Shown here: in pieces, positions 24,969-35,115 of the stretch
How the letters are laid out: each line of letters opens with the position of its first letter
Position numbering within the stretch: position 1 is the stretch's first letter
Source of the DNA: Endomychus coccineus
Taxonomy: Eukaryota > Arthropoda > Insecta > Coleoptera > Endomychidae
Assembly (NCBI GenBank): GCA_958510875.1
Contig: OY294068.1
Coordinates: forward strand, 24,718,297 to 24,782,296
DNA length: 64,000 nt
Reading direction: 5' to 3'
The notes under the pieces: model-generated
What the model was told of the DNA's origin: nothing
Seen by the model: the letters and a program-made list of their open reading frames with translations, nothing else
The model's database searches: none
Program-made: the position numbers and the translations under genes

Positions 24969-25580
24969 GTGAATTTGATTCACGAATTATTGCCTATTGA
25001 GTCAAAATTTGAGATCATACCCCGGGCATACGTGTACAGAGAACAATTCCCAATCTGTGTGGCGAATGCCCTAACAATTCACAAGAGCCAGGGTCTAAGT
25101 TTAAAAAATGCCCCCATGGACATTGGCACCTCCATATTCTCTTGTGGCCAAGCCTACGTGGCGCTTTCACGAGTAATCAATCTTCATGGGGTGCACCTCA
25201 TAAATGTTGACTTCAAGAGTATAAAAGCTCAAGCTTCAGCGATCACCGAATACAACCAGCTTAGGCGTAAATACCGCGCCGATCTTTCAGAAATTAAACC
25301 GTCTAAACTGTCTAAAAGAATAAATAATGAACGCGAATGGGCAATACGAAAAACTGTTGCTACTGTACAAGAACGAATCAGAACCGGAAAAAAAGAAAAG
25401 AAAGATTTGTAATAATAAAGAAACTACTTCTAAAAAGAAACAAATGTGTCAAATAAGAAAATCTCATGAAATAAATCAATATGCCCACGTTTCTACAAAA
25501 AGAAGTGAAATCCCACCAAAAACATTCTGTAAAAAACTAGCCAAGTCTCGATGGAGCTGCTTGTTCATCTCTAAAAAGTA
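24969..25580 (+). pseudogene. Pif1-like helicase C-terminal fragment (Helitron/Helentron type)
   Basis: C-terminal end of the RepHel protein that unwinds DNA during rolling-circle transposition. The 24969-25412 frame (147 residues) starts ELLPIESKFEIIPRAYVY. It then carries ALTIHKSQGLSL (Pif1 motif V region, about residues 35-46) and GQAYVALSRVINLHGV (motif VI, with its arginine). A lysine/arginine-rich tail continues in another frame to 25580. Upstream Walker A and B motifs and the HUH Rep domain are not seen. The codon-level match is good and without stops, so the fragment is not very old. Its 3' end is repeated in inverted orientation at 26145-26303. Confidence 0.8.
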
Positions 25581-26303
25581 ATGAAATCTAGACAAAGTCG
25601 TGCCAAGTCTAAGGTTCCTTACTGCTATTTCTTTATTATTATAGTTAATGTTGTGTGACTTGGCCGTTGAAGGGTACACAAGGGTACAAAACCAGGTGCT
25701 CCATGACACCATTGCACCAATCTGTCGCCAGAACCGCTAGCCATTGACGATGGAAAATTGCCACTTGGAAAACGTTGATTCAATAATCAGTCAATCGTAG
25801 GCTTGATAAAGCTGAGTATTTCAATAATACTTATGTGTAGGCGAGCCTGAAACAAACAGTATAAAAAATTATTTCCAGTACAGACGGACTTCTAATCATT
25901 GATAGAAGTCTGTCTGTACGTCTATTTTATGTTAGATCGGTGGTCAATTTGACGCTCCAAAAAGAAGCATTTTCAATGCTGAATGCATGTATTGCACAAT
26001 CAACAACAGCCTAAAATGAGACACTAGCGTTCAATTACCAATACCAGTATGGGCTATTATCTCGCCTAACAAACTTAGGTAGTTACAACAGATAACATTA
26101 CGTGTAAACAAAATTGACTTGTACCCACTAACGTATGAAGAATGTTCAACGGCCAAGTCACACAACATTAACTATAATAATAAAGAAATCAGTAAGGAAC
26201 CTTAGACTTGGCACGATTTTGTCTAGATTTCATTACTTTTCAGAAATAAACAAGCAGCTCCATCGAGACTTGGCTAGTTTTTTACAGAATGTTTTTGGTG
26301 GGA
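25511..26303. repeat. Inverted repeat, about 160-bp arms
   Basis: Arms 25511-25671 and 26145-26303 are inverted copies with few differences. Both include CCACCAAAAACATTCTG, CTAGCCAAGTCTCGATGG, ACTTGGCAC/GTGCCAAGT and GTGTGACTTGGCCGTTGAA or their complements. The left arm covers the end of the helicase frame and its 3' flank. The spacer of about 470 bp holds a 16-bp-arm hairpin (25878-25919). Confidence 0.85.
25878..25919. repeat. Hairpin, 16-bp arms
   Basis: GTACAGACGGACTTCT pairs with AGAAGTCTGTCTGTAC with one mismatch around a 10-nt loop. It sits inside the spacer of the larger inverted repeat, downstream of the helicase fragment. Helitron 3' ends often carry a short hairpin, but no CTRR end follows it closely. 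Confidence 0.7.
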
Positions 26304-26425
26304 TATTATTATTATATAATCAGGCCCTTCCAGAAACAGTTTGATAAGAATATGAAAATAATTTAAGCCTGTTGTTGACTTTCATTGGAAATGATTTCAA
26401 ATCCTAACGTACTATTATTATTTTT

Positions 26426-26482
26426 TATATATAAATTCTCGAGAAATAGGCTTATTATAATATTCCCCGAGAATTTATATAT
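26426..26482. repeat. Hairpin, 15-bp AT-rich arms
   Basis: ATATATAAATTCTCG and CGAGAATTTATATAT flank a loop of about 26 nt. No associated gene. Confidence 0.6.
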
Positions 26483-26483
26483 G

Positions 26484-26940
26484 ATTCATACCTGGGTCAA
26501 GAATTATTATTAACTATAATTTTTGGAAGTTTTAATCAACTATGTTTTATTCAATTGAACAAATGTCCAAACGTTGATTGAATAAATGTTTATATTGGTT
26601 GCACTTTGCTTTGTCTTCGTTTCCGGCTAGCTTATAACTCAGTGAACTAAAATGATTTATTTATTATTCAAATTACCCTTTCATGATTTTTTTTCAATTG
26701 AAGTTTAATATAATAATGATAATCAGATTTTCTCTGAATCTAGACTTACCTTTGGCTTTATTACTCTCAGGTTCCCAATATTTATGTAGGAGTAATAATT
26801 ATAATGAAAGAAAACACCTTTTTCATTTCAATTCAAATGATGATATGTTTATTCAATCGAGTATAAATTTGAAGTGTTAATAATTTCAAACAAATAAATG
26901 ATTACGTTGTCAGTAGTAATACCACAAATAATTAAATTTT
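26484..26940. other. Noncoding region
   Basis: AT-rich sequence with no recognised gene or repeat. Confidence 0.4.
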
Positions 26941-27490
26941 CGCGATAAGTCTGTCGATTCATTTCTGAACGAAAGGAGAAAACACCACGAGTCCGCAGAA
27001 CGAGTGGTGTTTTCTCGAATCAATTCAGTTGAGATCACAAATGAGAGACAGACTTATGAGATAAATTCAATCTTGAGTGGAATTTTATGAGACTATTTCA
27101 CAAACAAAGTGAAAGATAAAAAATCTGAAATTCGGCAGGATTAGAGGAAATTAGCAAAAAAGTTGACCTGAGAAATTAATAAATTTTAATGAACAGAAAA
27201 CATTGACATCGAATAAAATACTTATTCAATTCAACCAACAATAACATAACATACTGAAATATTTTTCAATTATAATTATAAATCTACTCATTTTTGAATG
27301 CATGCACAGCGAAATCACTTATATTTGACGTTTAACTGTCACATACACTGTAAACAAATCTGAAAACACCGAACTTGATAGGCCAATCAGAGTCAAGAGT
27401 CAAGTTTGGTATTATCGGTAATTCGAACTTGACTAGAGCTTCTGATTGGTTTATTTCGCAAGTGAGTGAAATAGTCCCTTAAATTCTATG
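26941..27490. mobile_element. Palindromic MITE-like sequence(s)
   Basis: Two nested stem-loop zones. The first has arms 26945-26988 and 27004-27058, with a core GAGAAAACACCAC/GTGGTGTTTTCTC that is perfect. The second has CCAATCAGA...TCAAGTTT at about 27389 and GAACTTGACTAGAGC...CTGATTGG near 27450. ACTATTTCAC at about 27093 and GTGAAATAGT at about 27467 are complementary and may be the element ends. No coding sequence. A foldback-type MITE is the simplest reading. Confidence 0.55.
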
Positions 27491-28194
27491 AATATGACAT
27501 TCCTCATTAACATATGCCAAATACTAATCAGTTTTACAAACTATAATTAACCTTTTGATGGTTTCTATGGTAACTATAAATTGGACTGTCTTAAATTGAA
27601 TGTTTCGGTTGGTACCTAGAACAAAATTACTAAGATTGACGTCTTCTGAGCTACGCTTGGAATAAAATGTGAGTTTAATCTTAACTCAGTCATTGTTTTA
27701 TTGAAAAAAGTAACTTGTTTTAACTCATGCTGATGATTGTTAGTTCTTGATGGCAAGTTGCCCTTTGACTAGATTGTAATAACACTCAAATGGATATAAT
27801 CATTGACACAAGATTGCCTTTTTTATTCCCTTTTGTTTACATTCTAATTCAAATGATGCTATCTCTAATTATGGATTTATTAATTGCTTTTGCTTTCCCC
27901 AAATTATATTGTATCATTTTTGATACTCGGATAGAGATTTTTTAAATTTAAACAACGGTTTAAAACTTTCTATGATGAAAAATGGCAATTTGTGGTGGAT
28001 TGAATGTTGGGGAATTCTGATCACTGAATCGAAATTCAAAATTCCGGTTACTTGCAGAAGTGAGAGCAGTGTCATGACTTATGAAAAGAATAGCATAAGT
28101 GGTCACAAATGCCTCATCAAAATTTCAAATCTATACATCCCATAGGAAAAAAGTTAAAGGCTGATGCGGTTTTCAAAATGATGAAAAAAAAAAG
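27491..28194. other. Noncoding region
   Basis: AT-rich sequence without a recognisable gene. Confidence 0.4.
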
Positions 28195-28250
28195 ATACGT
28201 GTGGCACACGGGGACTGCCGCGGTAAAGCTATTGCATAGCATTTTTTCTC
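28195..28250 (-). mobile_element. Putative Helentron terminal segment
   Basis: On the plus strand the block reads GTGTGGCACACGGGGACTGC and continues into CGCGGTAAAGCTATTGC. The AAGCTATTGCAT part recurs on the minus strand near 29432-29445 and 29820-29833, beside the helicase fragment. It lies about 200 bp beyond the end of the endonuclease frame, where an element terminus would be expected. Inferred from position and the shared block. Confidence 0.4.
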
Positions 28251-28444
28251 AACTTATGCAATTAAAATTATTTATTTCTTTAAATTTATGTAGTATTTTT
28301 TTTTTTTGATATTAATTCAAGTCACACTTTTTGAGCGTGATGACCGATAAGAAAACAATTTTTTTTCTTTTATTGAATAAATGAGAAGTTAATATCGTTT
28401 AAAATATTTTTACTATCTCACAATACATGTAGGTTATTCAGGAA

Positions 28445-29140
28445 TTTGTTACCATTGAAACTATAGGTTTATGATAACTGAATAACTGGAATAAGAGACA
28501 TAAGTTTGAGACTTGATATCCTCTAAATATCTGGAAAATACCGCGTCAATGGTGGTCCCATATTTTGTTGGGGATTCTTGTGGATCATTATTCATTGTCA
28601 AATTCAATTTTTCCGAAAGAAAAGTTGTCAACCGCTCTGATTTTTTATCAGCGAAGTTGATGTTGAAATCGCCAGCCAAGATAAGTGGAAATTTATTACC
28701 ATTTGTACCAAGTATTTTCGACCCTTCTTCAGTGTACTCCAGTAAAGTGCGATGAATAAAATGCTCTACCTCGTCCAATTTTGGATTCGGAGAAATGTAA
28801 ATTGCTACCATGACTATGTGTAGGCCATTTCAAAGTCTGCATAAGCACGCAGAAATATCTCCAAAAAATGAGCGCCTAACATTAACATCGCTAACGTGTG
28901 CAATATTTATTTCAATATTCGGAGTCATAATATTAGTTACATTATTATTATTTTGGTAAATAGCTACCCCACCTTTTGAAACAGTATCTCGTTTGAATTG
29001 AACAATACAATTGAAATTAGGTATTTCAATCGGATTATCATGCGCCATGCAAGTTTCGGTAAGAAGGAACACATTTGTTTGTCTCGTAACTGAATCTTGT
29101 AAATCCTATTTGTGACTATTTAGACTTTGACAATTGAAAG
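28445..29140 (-). pseudogene. AP-type endonuclease domain fused to a Helentron helicase
   Basis: Exonuclease-endonuclease-phosphatase fold protein that nicks DNA. The minus-strand order is MTFNCQSLNSHK (about 29135-29105), VFLLTETCMA, FKRDTVSKGGVAIY, VAIYISPN, LILAGDFNINF (catalytic Asp and Asn), YGTTIDAVF, then SYHKPIV (catalytic His) in a shifted frame at 28475-28445. Breaks: a stop within the first motif, a frameshift near 28830, and a tandem duplication near 28485 (TATTCCAGT then TATTCAGT) that shifts the frame just before the final His. It follows a Pif1-type helicase end by only about 40 nt. That is the layout of Helentrons with an appended endonuclease, and it argues against an ordinary LINE. 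Confidence 0.7.
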
Positions 29141-29164
29141 TCATTATTGAAATGCCATTTCTAT

Positions 29165-29362
29165 TACTAATGTAAGACCCTTTGAGCTGTCGTCTGAACA
29201 CTATTCAAAGGCAGTCTTTTGAATTCTTGCAACAAAGATGCAGCCGATGCAGCTTGCCTTCGATTATTATAAAACTTGAATGTAGAATTATCTTTTTTTG
29301 TCGTGATATACAATTTTTCAATATTAGTCACCCTAGAGAGCGCAACATAAACGAGTTCCTGT
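29165..29362 (-). pseudogene. Pif1-like helicase motif VI segment (Helentron)
   Basis: On the minus strand ELVYVALSRVTNIEKLYI is the Pif1 motif VI, followed by NSTFKFYNNRRQAAS and a tail ending at a TAG near 29165. The frame is broken at 29362 by unrelated sequence. The neighbouring upstream piece, with motif V, is about 0.9 kb away at 30255. Directly downstream the endonuclease begins, so the two domains probably belonged to one protein or one element. Confidence 0.7.
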
Positions 29363-29833
29363 TATTTTTCGTTACGGAATTTTTCGATTCGGTCGCCGCG
29401 CTCAAAGCCCGCGATAAAAGCTATATGTAATATATGCAATAGCTTAATAGAAACAGGTACTCTCAGGTCTCTGCTAGGCGCGTCTAACGTATAAACTCTA
29501 ACTGACGCGTAGCAAGCTCCTCGAGGCATATGTCAAAATGATTTCGTTCGTAGCTAATTACATAGGACGTCTGGAGTTCATGCAATTATGTTTTTAGATA
29601 ATTCGAACCTTCTTATTTCGATATGCCACGTGAAAATCCCGGAGTCTAAAGCGCTAGAGTGTTATAACATTCGTATAAAATAGCGAAATTTCTCACTTTT
29701 AGAAACTTCAAATTAATTAATTAATTTGACACATGTTAGGTGTTTAGGTCTTAGGTTATTTTTCGTTACGGAATTTCTTGATTCGGTCGCCGCTCTCAAA
29801 GCCCGCAATAAAAGCTGCAATATGCAATAGCTT
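29361..29833. repeat. Direct repeat pair of about 80 bp
   Basis: 29361-29445 and 29755-29833 are near-identical. Shared blocks are GTTATTTTTCGTTACGGAAT, GATTCGGTCGCCG, CTCAAAGCCCGC and ATATGCAATAGCTT. The first copy begins exactly where the helicase frame breaks. The segment may be a short non-autonomous relative of the Helentron inserted into it. Confidence 0.7.
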
Positions 29834-30254
29834 GAAATTGTTCTATTGTCGGTATTGCGGTAATATGCTATACCGTCTGGGGACCAGGTGCCACATAGCT
29901 TATGGCTTTTGAGGTCACGATCGAGCGTTCAGGCCTTGTACTATAGAGAGTATTGGATAGACCTTTTATTTCTTTCCGTCCCGTCTCGCTTATCACTAAT
30001 TGATACTATTCGTGCACTGTTGGTGATGAATTCACTCCCGAATATATTGTTTTTGTTGGAATATAACTCGAAGAAAACAGTTATAAACTGGAGATTTTTC
30101 TTATTATAATTCATAATAAATGCAGACGAATTCTCTTCTGGTCTTCGGATGATTATTAGTAAAGTTATTAATATTTACGATGATAACCACTGATTAAATA
30201 ACATCACGTGAAAACTTTGAAGCATAAGTTATCACCCCTACATTCCTACTTTCA

Positions 30255-30485
30255 GGGCGTTTTAAAGGCTAGTTTTGAAATACGCCCCTGAGATTTATGA
30301 ACGTTAAGCGCTAAATTAAAGCATACCTCCCTCACAGATACAAATAATGCTCGGTACGAGTCTCTGAAACAGTTTGCGGTTCCTTTGCCTGTGAGGTTAT
30401 ATGTCCCGAGGCCTTCTAAGATGTTCGAAGTCGAAACATTCCGTACAATTACCAGAATATCTTTGTTTTCTTTCAACCCTAACAA
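30255..30485 (-). pseudogene. Possible Helentron helicase motif V fragment
   Basis: The 77-codon minus frame ends VREVCFNLALNVHKSQGRI, like the Pif1 sequence xFPLxLAxAxTIHKSQG at motif V. It is in the same orientation as the motif VI piece at 29362 and upstream of it, as expected. The rest of the frame has no recognisable helicase motif. The match is short, so this is tentative. Confidence 0.4.
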
Positions 30486-31100
30486 ACTTCAAAAAGAACA
30501 CTTTCCAACTTTGCCATCGGCTTCTTGAGAATCATTAGTAAGTGTCAACAACTTTTGCGCTTAATGAATTCCATTTAATTTGTTCTTTTTATATTACGCG
30601 AGTTTTAATCTAGCTCGCTCTTGTAAGTAGATATTTATCTAAAGTTTGATTAATTTATTTGCACAATCCAGACAAATTGCGTGTCTGAAAAACCGCGGGA
30701 TTAAATTTTATACAAAGATTTACCTTCTTTGGCCATACCCAACCGATTAAATGAGCTCATTTGAAAACGATTCAGTTTAGTTATACTTACTTTCATCTCT
30801 CTTGGTCCCAGCTATTTATTAACTGAATTCGTAGATATCGATGAGATAAATACTTTTTTCTGAAATCGCTCAAGAACGACTACTTTCCCGACCCCAAAAT
30901 ACGCTAATCTAGTATTTTAGTCTGTTGCTAAGTAACGAACTTTCCTGGACCGTTTTCGGTTTTTGCCCACCTGGGACGCAAAAGTCGGTCCCTACGGGTT
31001 TTTATATACATTTTAGACAGTAAATGAATACACGCAAATAATCAACTCACATCAGGAACATTTATTGAATATATTATTACACATATGGAACGCATATTAT
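30486..31100. other. Noncoding region
   Basis: No gene or repeat recognised. Confidence 0.4.
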
Positions 31101-31102
31101 AA

Positions 31103-32222
31103 CTATTTTTGTATATTTATAGTTATGATGCAGTTTGTACAATTATTGAACATAGGCTGGACTCTACCTGAAAAGTCATTCTCTTTGTCACTTCCCCCTC
31201 TAAATTTATTTGTTATGTTACCTGAATAGTCAGTGACGTTATTGCTGTTTTCTTCTTTGGCAATAATACTGATAGTACTAGCAGATTTCTCTTTGTCACT
31301 GTCGTCTCTGAATATTTCATCTCCCATTTATCCTTCGGCAACGGTTGAGGATTTCCATCCTCCATGCATCTTTAAAGCAATTAAATCTGCCCCAGCATTG
31401 AACAAAATTGTCGCAGAGTACCGACGTACTGTTCTGTGTATTCATTTGCATATGGCAAATCTAGAAATTTTACGACAATTTGAGGCATTTTGCCAAAGTG
31501 ATGTATTCCCACTACTGGCCTGCAGCCTTTTTCATTTGAATATTCAAAGAAAAAGCAATTTTCTGGACAACATGCAACATATTTTCCATACAATGGCATA
31601 TAAATTTCGTTTATCACAAATGATCTTGGTTTATTCATTTTATTATCGAGTATTTTAATCAAAAACTTAGATCCAAAATCTTCTATGTTATTCAAATTTA
31701 ATTGATATAGTTCATCACGACGACATGCACCAGCAACATCAAATATTAAGGCGACCTAAAAAGTAATAACACTACATGAATATAAAGGTAATTTAAAAAT
31801 TTGTATATTCTAAACGTACCTTATTCATTGAGTATATATAATCTGGTGCTTGAATAATTAAGGTTTCAAATTGTACATCTGACAAAACATTTGATTTTTT
31901 TGGTTCATAGTTATCACTTTGAAGTTTCAGGGAAGCACGTAATTCCGAATACTTTGTAATATCAATATCTTCCCTTGTACTAAGTGTAGCTCTCAGCATG
32001 GAGTGATTTGAGATGCCTTTATAAAATCGGGAAAGTATGCAATCATGACATTCTCAGATCAGAAGGAGTCTTTTTTTCTTGGCAATAATCAATAGAACGT
32101 TTGTAAGCTTATTCACATTTTGTCTTGGATTTATTTGGCAATAAATTTGAGATGACATTTTCAGGAGCATTTACTAACTCTGGTGGTGGCCCTTACACCT
32201 AGACATCATTATCACTGTCCAT
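31103..32222 (-). pseudogene. Crypton tyrosine recombinase (copy A, most complete)
   Basis: Crypton elements move by a tyrosine recombinase. The protein starts at the ATG at 32222 (MDSDNDV). The N-terminal SAM-like domain runs to 31820, with ENVILNLLPNKSK and TLSTREDIDITKY. It is followed by a 64-bp intron (31756-31819, GT-AG) and the catalytic domain: FDVAGACRRDEL (first Arg), VGIHHFGKMP, RRYSATILFNAGADL (second Arg), KMHGGWKSSTVAEG. The C-terminal tail ends FNNCTNC (31103). Breaks: TAG codons soon after the start, a frameshift before TLSTRED, and loss of the His of the HxxR box through a small deletion near 31437. A TAA at 31328-31330 sits exactly where the nucleophilic Tyr should be. The element is inactive. 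Confidence 0.8.
31756..31819 (-). other. Short spliceosomal intron in the Crypton gene
   Basis: The minus strand reads AATAAG/GTACGTTTAG and, 64 bp later, TTACTTTTTAG/GTCGCC. Removing it joins DYIYSMNK to VALIFDVAGACRR in frame, the order expected in this recombinase family. A pyrimidine-rich tract precedes the acceptor. Copies B and C end near the donor, so they lack the second exon. Confidence 0.75.
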
Positions 32223-32760
32223 TTCAAATATTCTTAAATATTTTTCAGCGATGAGTAGGTATTAAACCGAAATGAGTAGTGAATCTCTGACTTTTGTCAC
32301 AACAATAAATAAACAGTGATTGTTAAGGAAACGATTTCATAAGATGGTTATCACAAATTGTTATGCATTTATGAAAATTCTTTAATTTATGATAATGTCG
32401 ATCGCGATTTCAGAAAAAATAGTATGTGTACCTCGTAGTAAAAGCACATTCCCAGACTTCAATGCTTGTTCTTCATCCTTCATTGTCGTCCGGGGATGTA
32501 TTGCTTTTACACAATGTACTATTTCATCATATTAGAGATCTTGACTTTTCCCAAACAAACAACGTGGACTCTCATAATAGGGCATAACTTCCAAAAGGTA
32601 TACATTTTTTGACCTGCTAAACTATTTGGAGTAGCCAAACTAACTGAAGAGTTGGTATGCGAGGGATTGTGTCCATGAACGAATTCAGAGCAAACATTGC
32701 AAATATTGGATCTAGGTTGAGGTACGTATTTATACAAGAGCTCTGCTGGAACAAGAACTA
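32223..32760 (-). repeat. Crypton upstream region, copy A
   Basis: Noncoding segment upstream of the Crypton start, matching 33240-33735 and 34565-35115. Shared blocks include GTCGTCCGGGGATGTATTGC and GAGCTCTGCTGGAACAAGAA. Short frames here have no domain. It probably holds the promoter or 5' leader of the element. Confidence 0.65.
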
Positions 32761-32789
32761 GCTACACGCCAGTATTTATACCGAATGTA

Positions 32790-33242
32790 TATTCTAAACG
32801 TATTCATTGAGTATATATAATCTGGTGCTTGAGTAATTAAGGTTTCGAATTGTACATCTGACAAAACATTTGATTTTTTTGGTTCATAGATATCACTTTG
32901 AAGTTTCAGGGAAGCACGTAATTCCGAATATTTTGTAATATCAATATCTTCTCTTGTACTAAGTGTATCTCTCAGCATGGAGTGATTTGAGATACCTTTA
33001 TAAAATCGAGAAAGTATGCAATCATGACATTCTCAGATCGGAAGGTATTCTTTTTTTCTTGGCAATAATCAATAGAACATTTGTAAGCGTATTCATATTT
33101 TGTCTTGGATTTATTTGGCAATAAATTTAAGATGACATTTTCAGGAGCATTTACTAACTCTGGTGGTGGCCCGCACACCTAGACATCATTATCACTGTCC
33201 ATTTCAAATATTCTTAAATATTTTTCAGCGATGAGTAGGTAT
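32790..33242 (-). pseudogene. Crypton N-terminal exon, copy B
   Basis: Second copy of the SAM-like N-terminal exon. Reading from about 33225: MDSDNDV, then TAG as in copy A, PPPELVNAPENVILNLLP, KTKYEYAYK. After a frame change comes MLRDTLSTREDIDITKY and on to APDYIYSMN near 32805. The second (catalytic) exon is absent: homology stops at the splice-donor region and unrelated or upstream-copy sequence follows. Shared stop and frameshift with copy A show that A and B duplicated after those mutations arose. Confidence 0.75.
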
Positions 33243-33735
33243 TAAATCGAAATGAGTAGTGAATCTCTGACTTTTGTTACAACAATAAACAAACAGTGAT
33301 TGTTAAGGAAACGATTTCATAAGATGGTAATCACAAATTATTATGCATTTATGAAAATTCCTTAATTTATGATAATGTCGATTGCGATTTCAGAAAAAAT
33401 AGTATGTGTACCTCGTAGTAAAAGCACATTCCCAGACTTCAATGCTTGTTCTTCAATCTACATTGTCGTCCGGGGATGTATTGCTTTTACACAATGTACT
33501 ATTTCATGATATAAGAGATCTTGACTTTTGCTAAACTATTTGGAGTAGCCAAACTAACTGAAGAGTCTCGAGAATAATACGAGTTTTACCGCCTAATTGG
33601 TATGCGGGGGATTGTGTCCATGAATGAATCCAGAGGAAACATTGCAAATATTGGATCTATGCTAAGGTACGTATTTATACAAGAGCTCTGCTGGAACAAG
33701 AACTAGCTACACGCCAGTATTTATACCGGATAGAC

Positions 33736-34050
33736 CACTAAGCGTAAATGAGTCGGAACATAGGCCGAAAATTAAGTTTATATGAGAAGGGGAAGAAAAT
33801 CCTCCACCAATGGAGCAGAGAGCATGGAGGGTTTTCCTACTTTCACGATGCCTGGCTCTTGGGAAATGACTGGCATCGTGGGGTGATGCTGAGGATTTAT
33901 AAGAAACAGGGATTCGATTGCACTCAGAGTCTGAGTGATGAGACCCTGAGGGACCGAAAGTCCTCTAGTTATGGTTGTGTGACCTGATTTACTTGATGGT
34001 AGGGGATCAAAACATTGCATCAAATGATACATTACCTTATTTCAAAATTA
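33736..34050. repeat. Duplicated noncoding unit, copy 1 (with 35110-35425)
   Basis: About 310 bp nearly identical to 35110-35425 in the same orientation. It contains GTAAATGAGTCGGAACATAG, GGAAATGACTGGCATCGTGG and CATTGCATCAAATGATAC. It separates Crypton copies B and C, so it is part of the tandem repeat unit of about 1.37 kb. Open frames on both strands (79 and 84 codons) differ by stops between the copies, which argues against coding. Confidence 0.75.
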
Positions 34051-34562
34051 GACCCCTGCGGAATGAATTTCGAAGCCATCCTGTGTGAATTTTTATATTC
34101 TAAAGGTAGCTTATTCATTAAGTATATATAATCTGGTGCTTGAGTAATTAAGGTTTCAATTTGTACATCTGACAAAACATATGACTTCTTTGGTTCATAG
34201 TTATCACTTTGAAGTTTCAGGGAAGCACATAATTCCGAATACTTTGTAATATCAATATCTTCTCTTGTACTAAGTGTAGCTCTCAGCATGGAGTGATCTG
34301 ACTATAACGTAGATGCCTTCATAAAATCGGGAAAGTATGCAATCATGACATTCTCAGATCAGAAGGTAGTCTCTTCTTCTTGGAAATAATCAATAAAACG
34401 TTTGTAAGCGTATTCACATTTTGTCTTGGATTTATTTGGCAATAAATTTAAGATGACATTTTCAGGAGCATTTACTGACTCTGGGGGTGTCCCGCACACC
34501 TGTACATCATTATCACTGTCCATTTCAAATATTCTCAAATATTTTTCAGCGATAAGTAGGTA
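34051..34562 (-). pseudogene. Crypton N-terminal exon, copy C
   Basis: Third copy, and the best preserved N-terminal exon. It reads MDSDNDVQVCGTPPE (Gln where A and B have a stop), ENVILNLLPNKSKTKYEYAY, then FPDFMKASTL, stop, SDHSMLRATLSTRED. The segment just before HSMLRATL, missing from A and B, is kept here, with TAG in place of an expected Trp. It ends near 34105 after APDYIYLMNKL; the catalytic exon is absent. Copy C is closer to the ancestral state than A and B. Confidence 0.75.
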
Positions 34563-35115
34563 TTAAACCGGAATGAGTAGTGAATCTCTGACTTTTGTCA
34601 CAACAATAAACAAACAGTGATTGTCAAGGAAACGATTTCATAAGATGATAATCACAAATTGTTAAGCATTTATAAAAATTCCTCCATTTATGATAATGTC
34701 GATTGTGATTTCAGAAAAAATAGTATGTGTACTTCGTAGTGAAAGCACATTCCCAGAATTCAATGCTTGTCCTTCAATTTACATTGTCGTCCGGGGATGT
34801 ATTGCTTTCACACAATGTACTATTTCATCGTATTAGAGATCTTGACTTTTCCCAAACAAACAACGTGGACTTTCATAATAGGGCATAACTTCCAGAAGGT
34901 ATACATTTTTTGACCTGCTAAACTATTTGGAGTAGCCAAACTAACTGAAGAGTCTCGAGAATAATACGAGTTTTACCTCCTAATTGGTATGAGAGGGATT
35001 GTGTCCATGAATGAAGCCAGAGCAAACATTGCAAATATTGAGGTAGGTATTTATACAAGAGCTCTGCTGGAACAAGAACTAGCTACACGCCAGTATTTAT
35101 ACCGGATAGACCACT
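34563..35115 (-). repeat. Crypton upstream region, copy C
   Basis: Matches 32223-32760 and 33243-33735. Contains the GTCCGGGGATGTATTGC block and the GAGCTCTGCTGGAACAAG block. Copy B lacks a piece of about 60 bp (from AACAACGTGGAC to CATTTTTTGACC) that copies A and C have. Confidence 0.65.

Noticed and set aside
33748..34032. Open frames on both strands of the duplicated unit as genes
   Set aside because: Stops differ between the two copies and no domain is seen.
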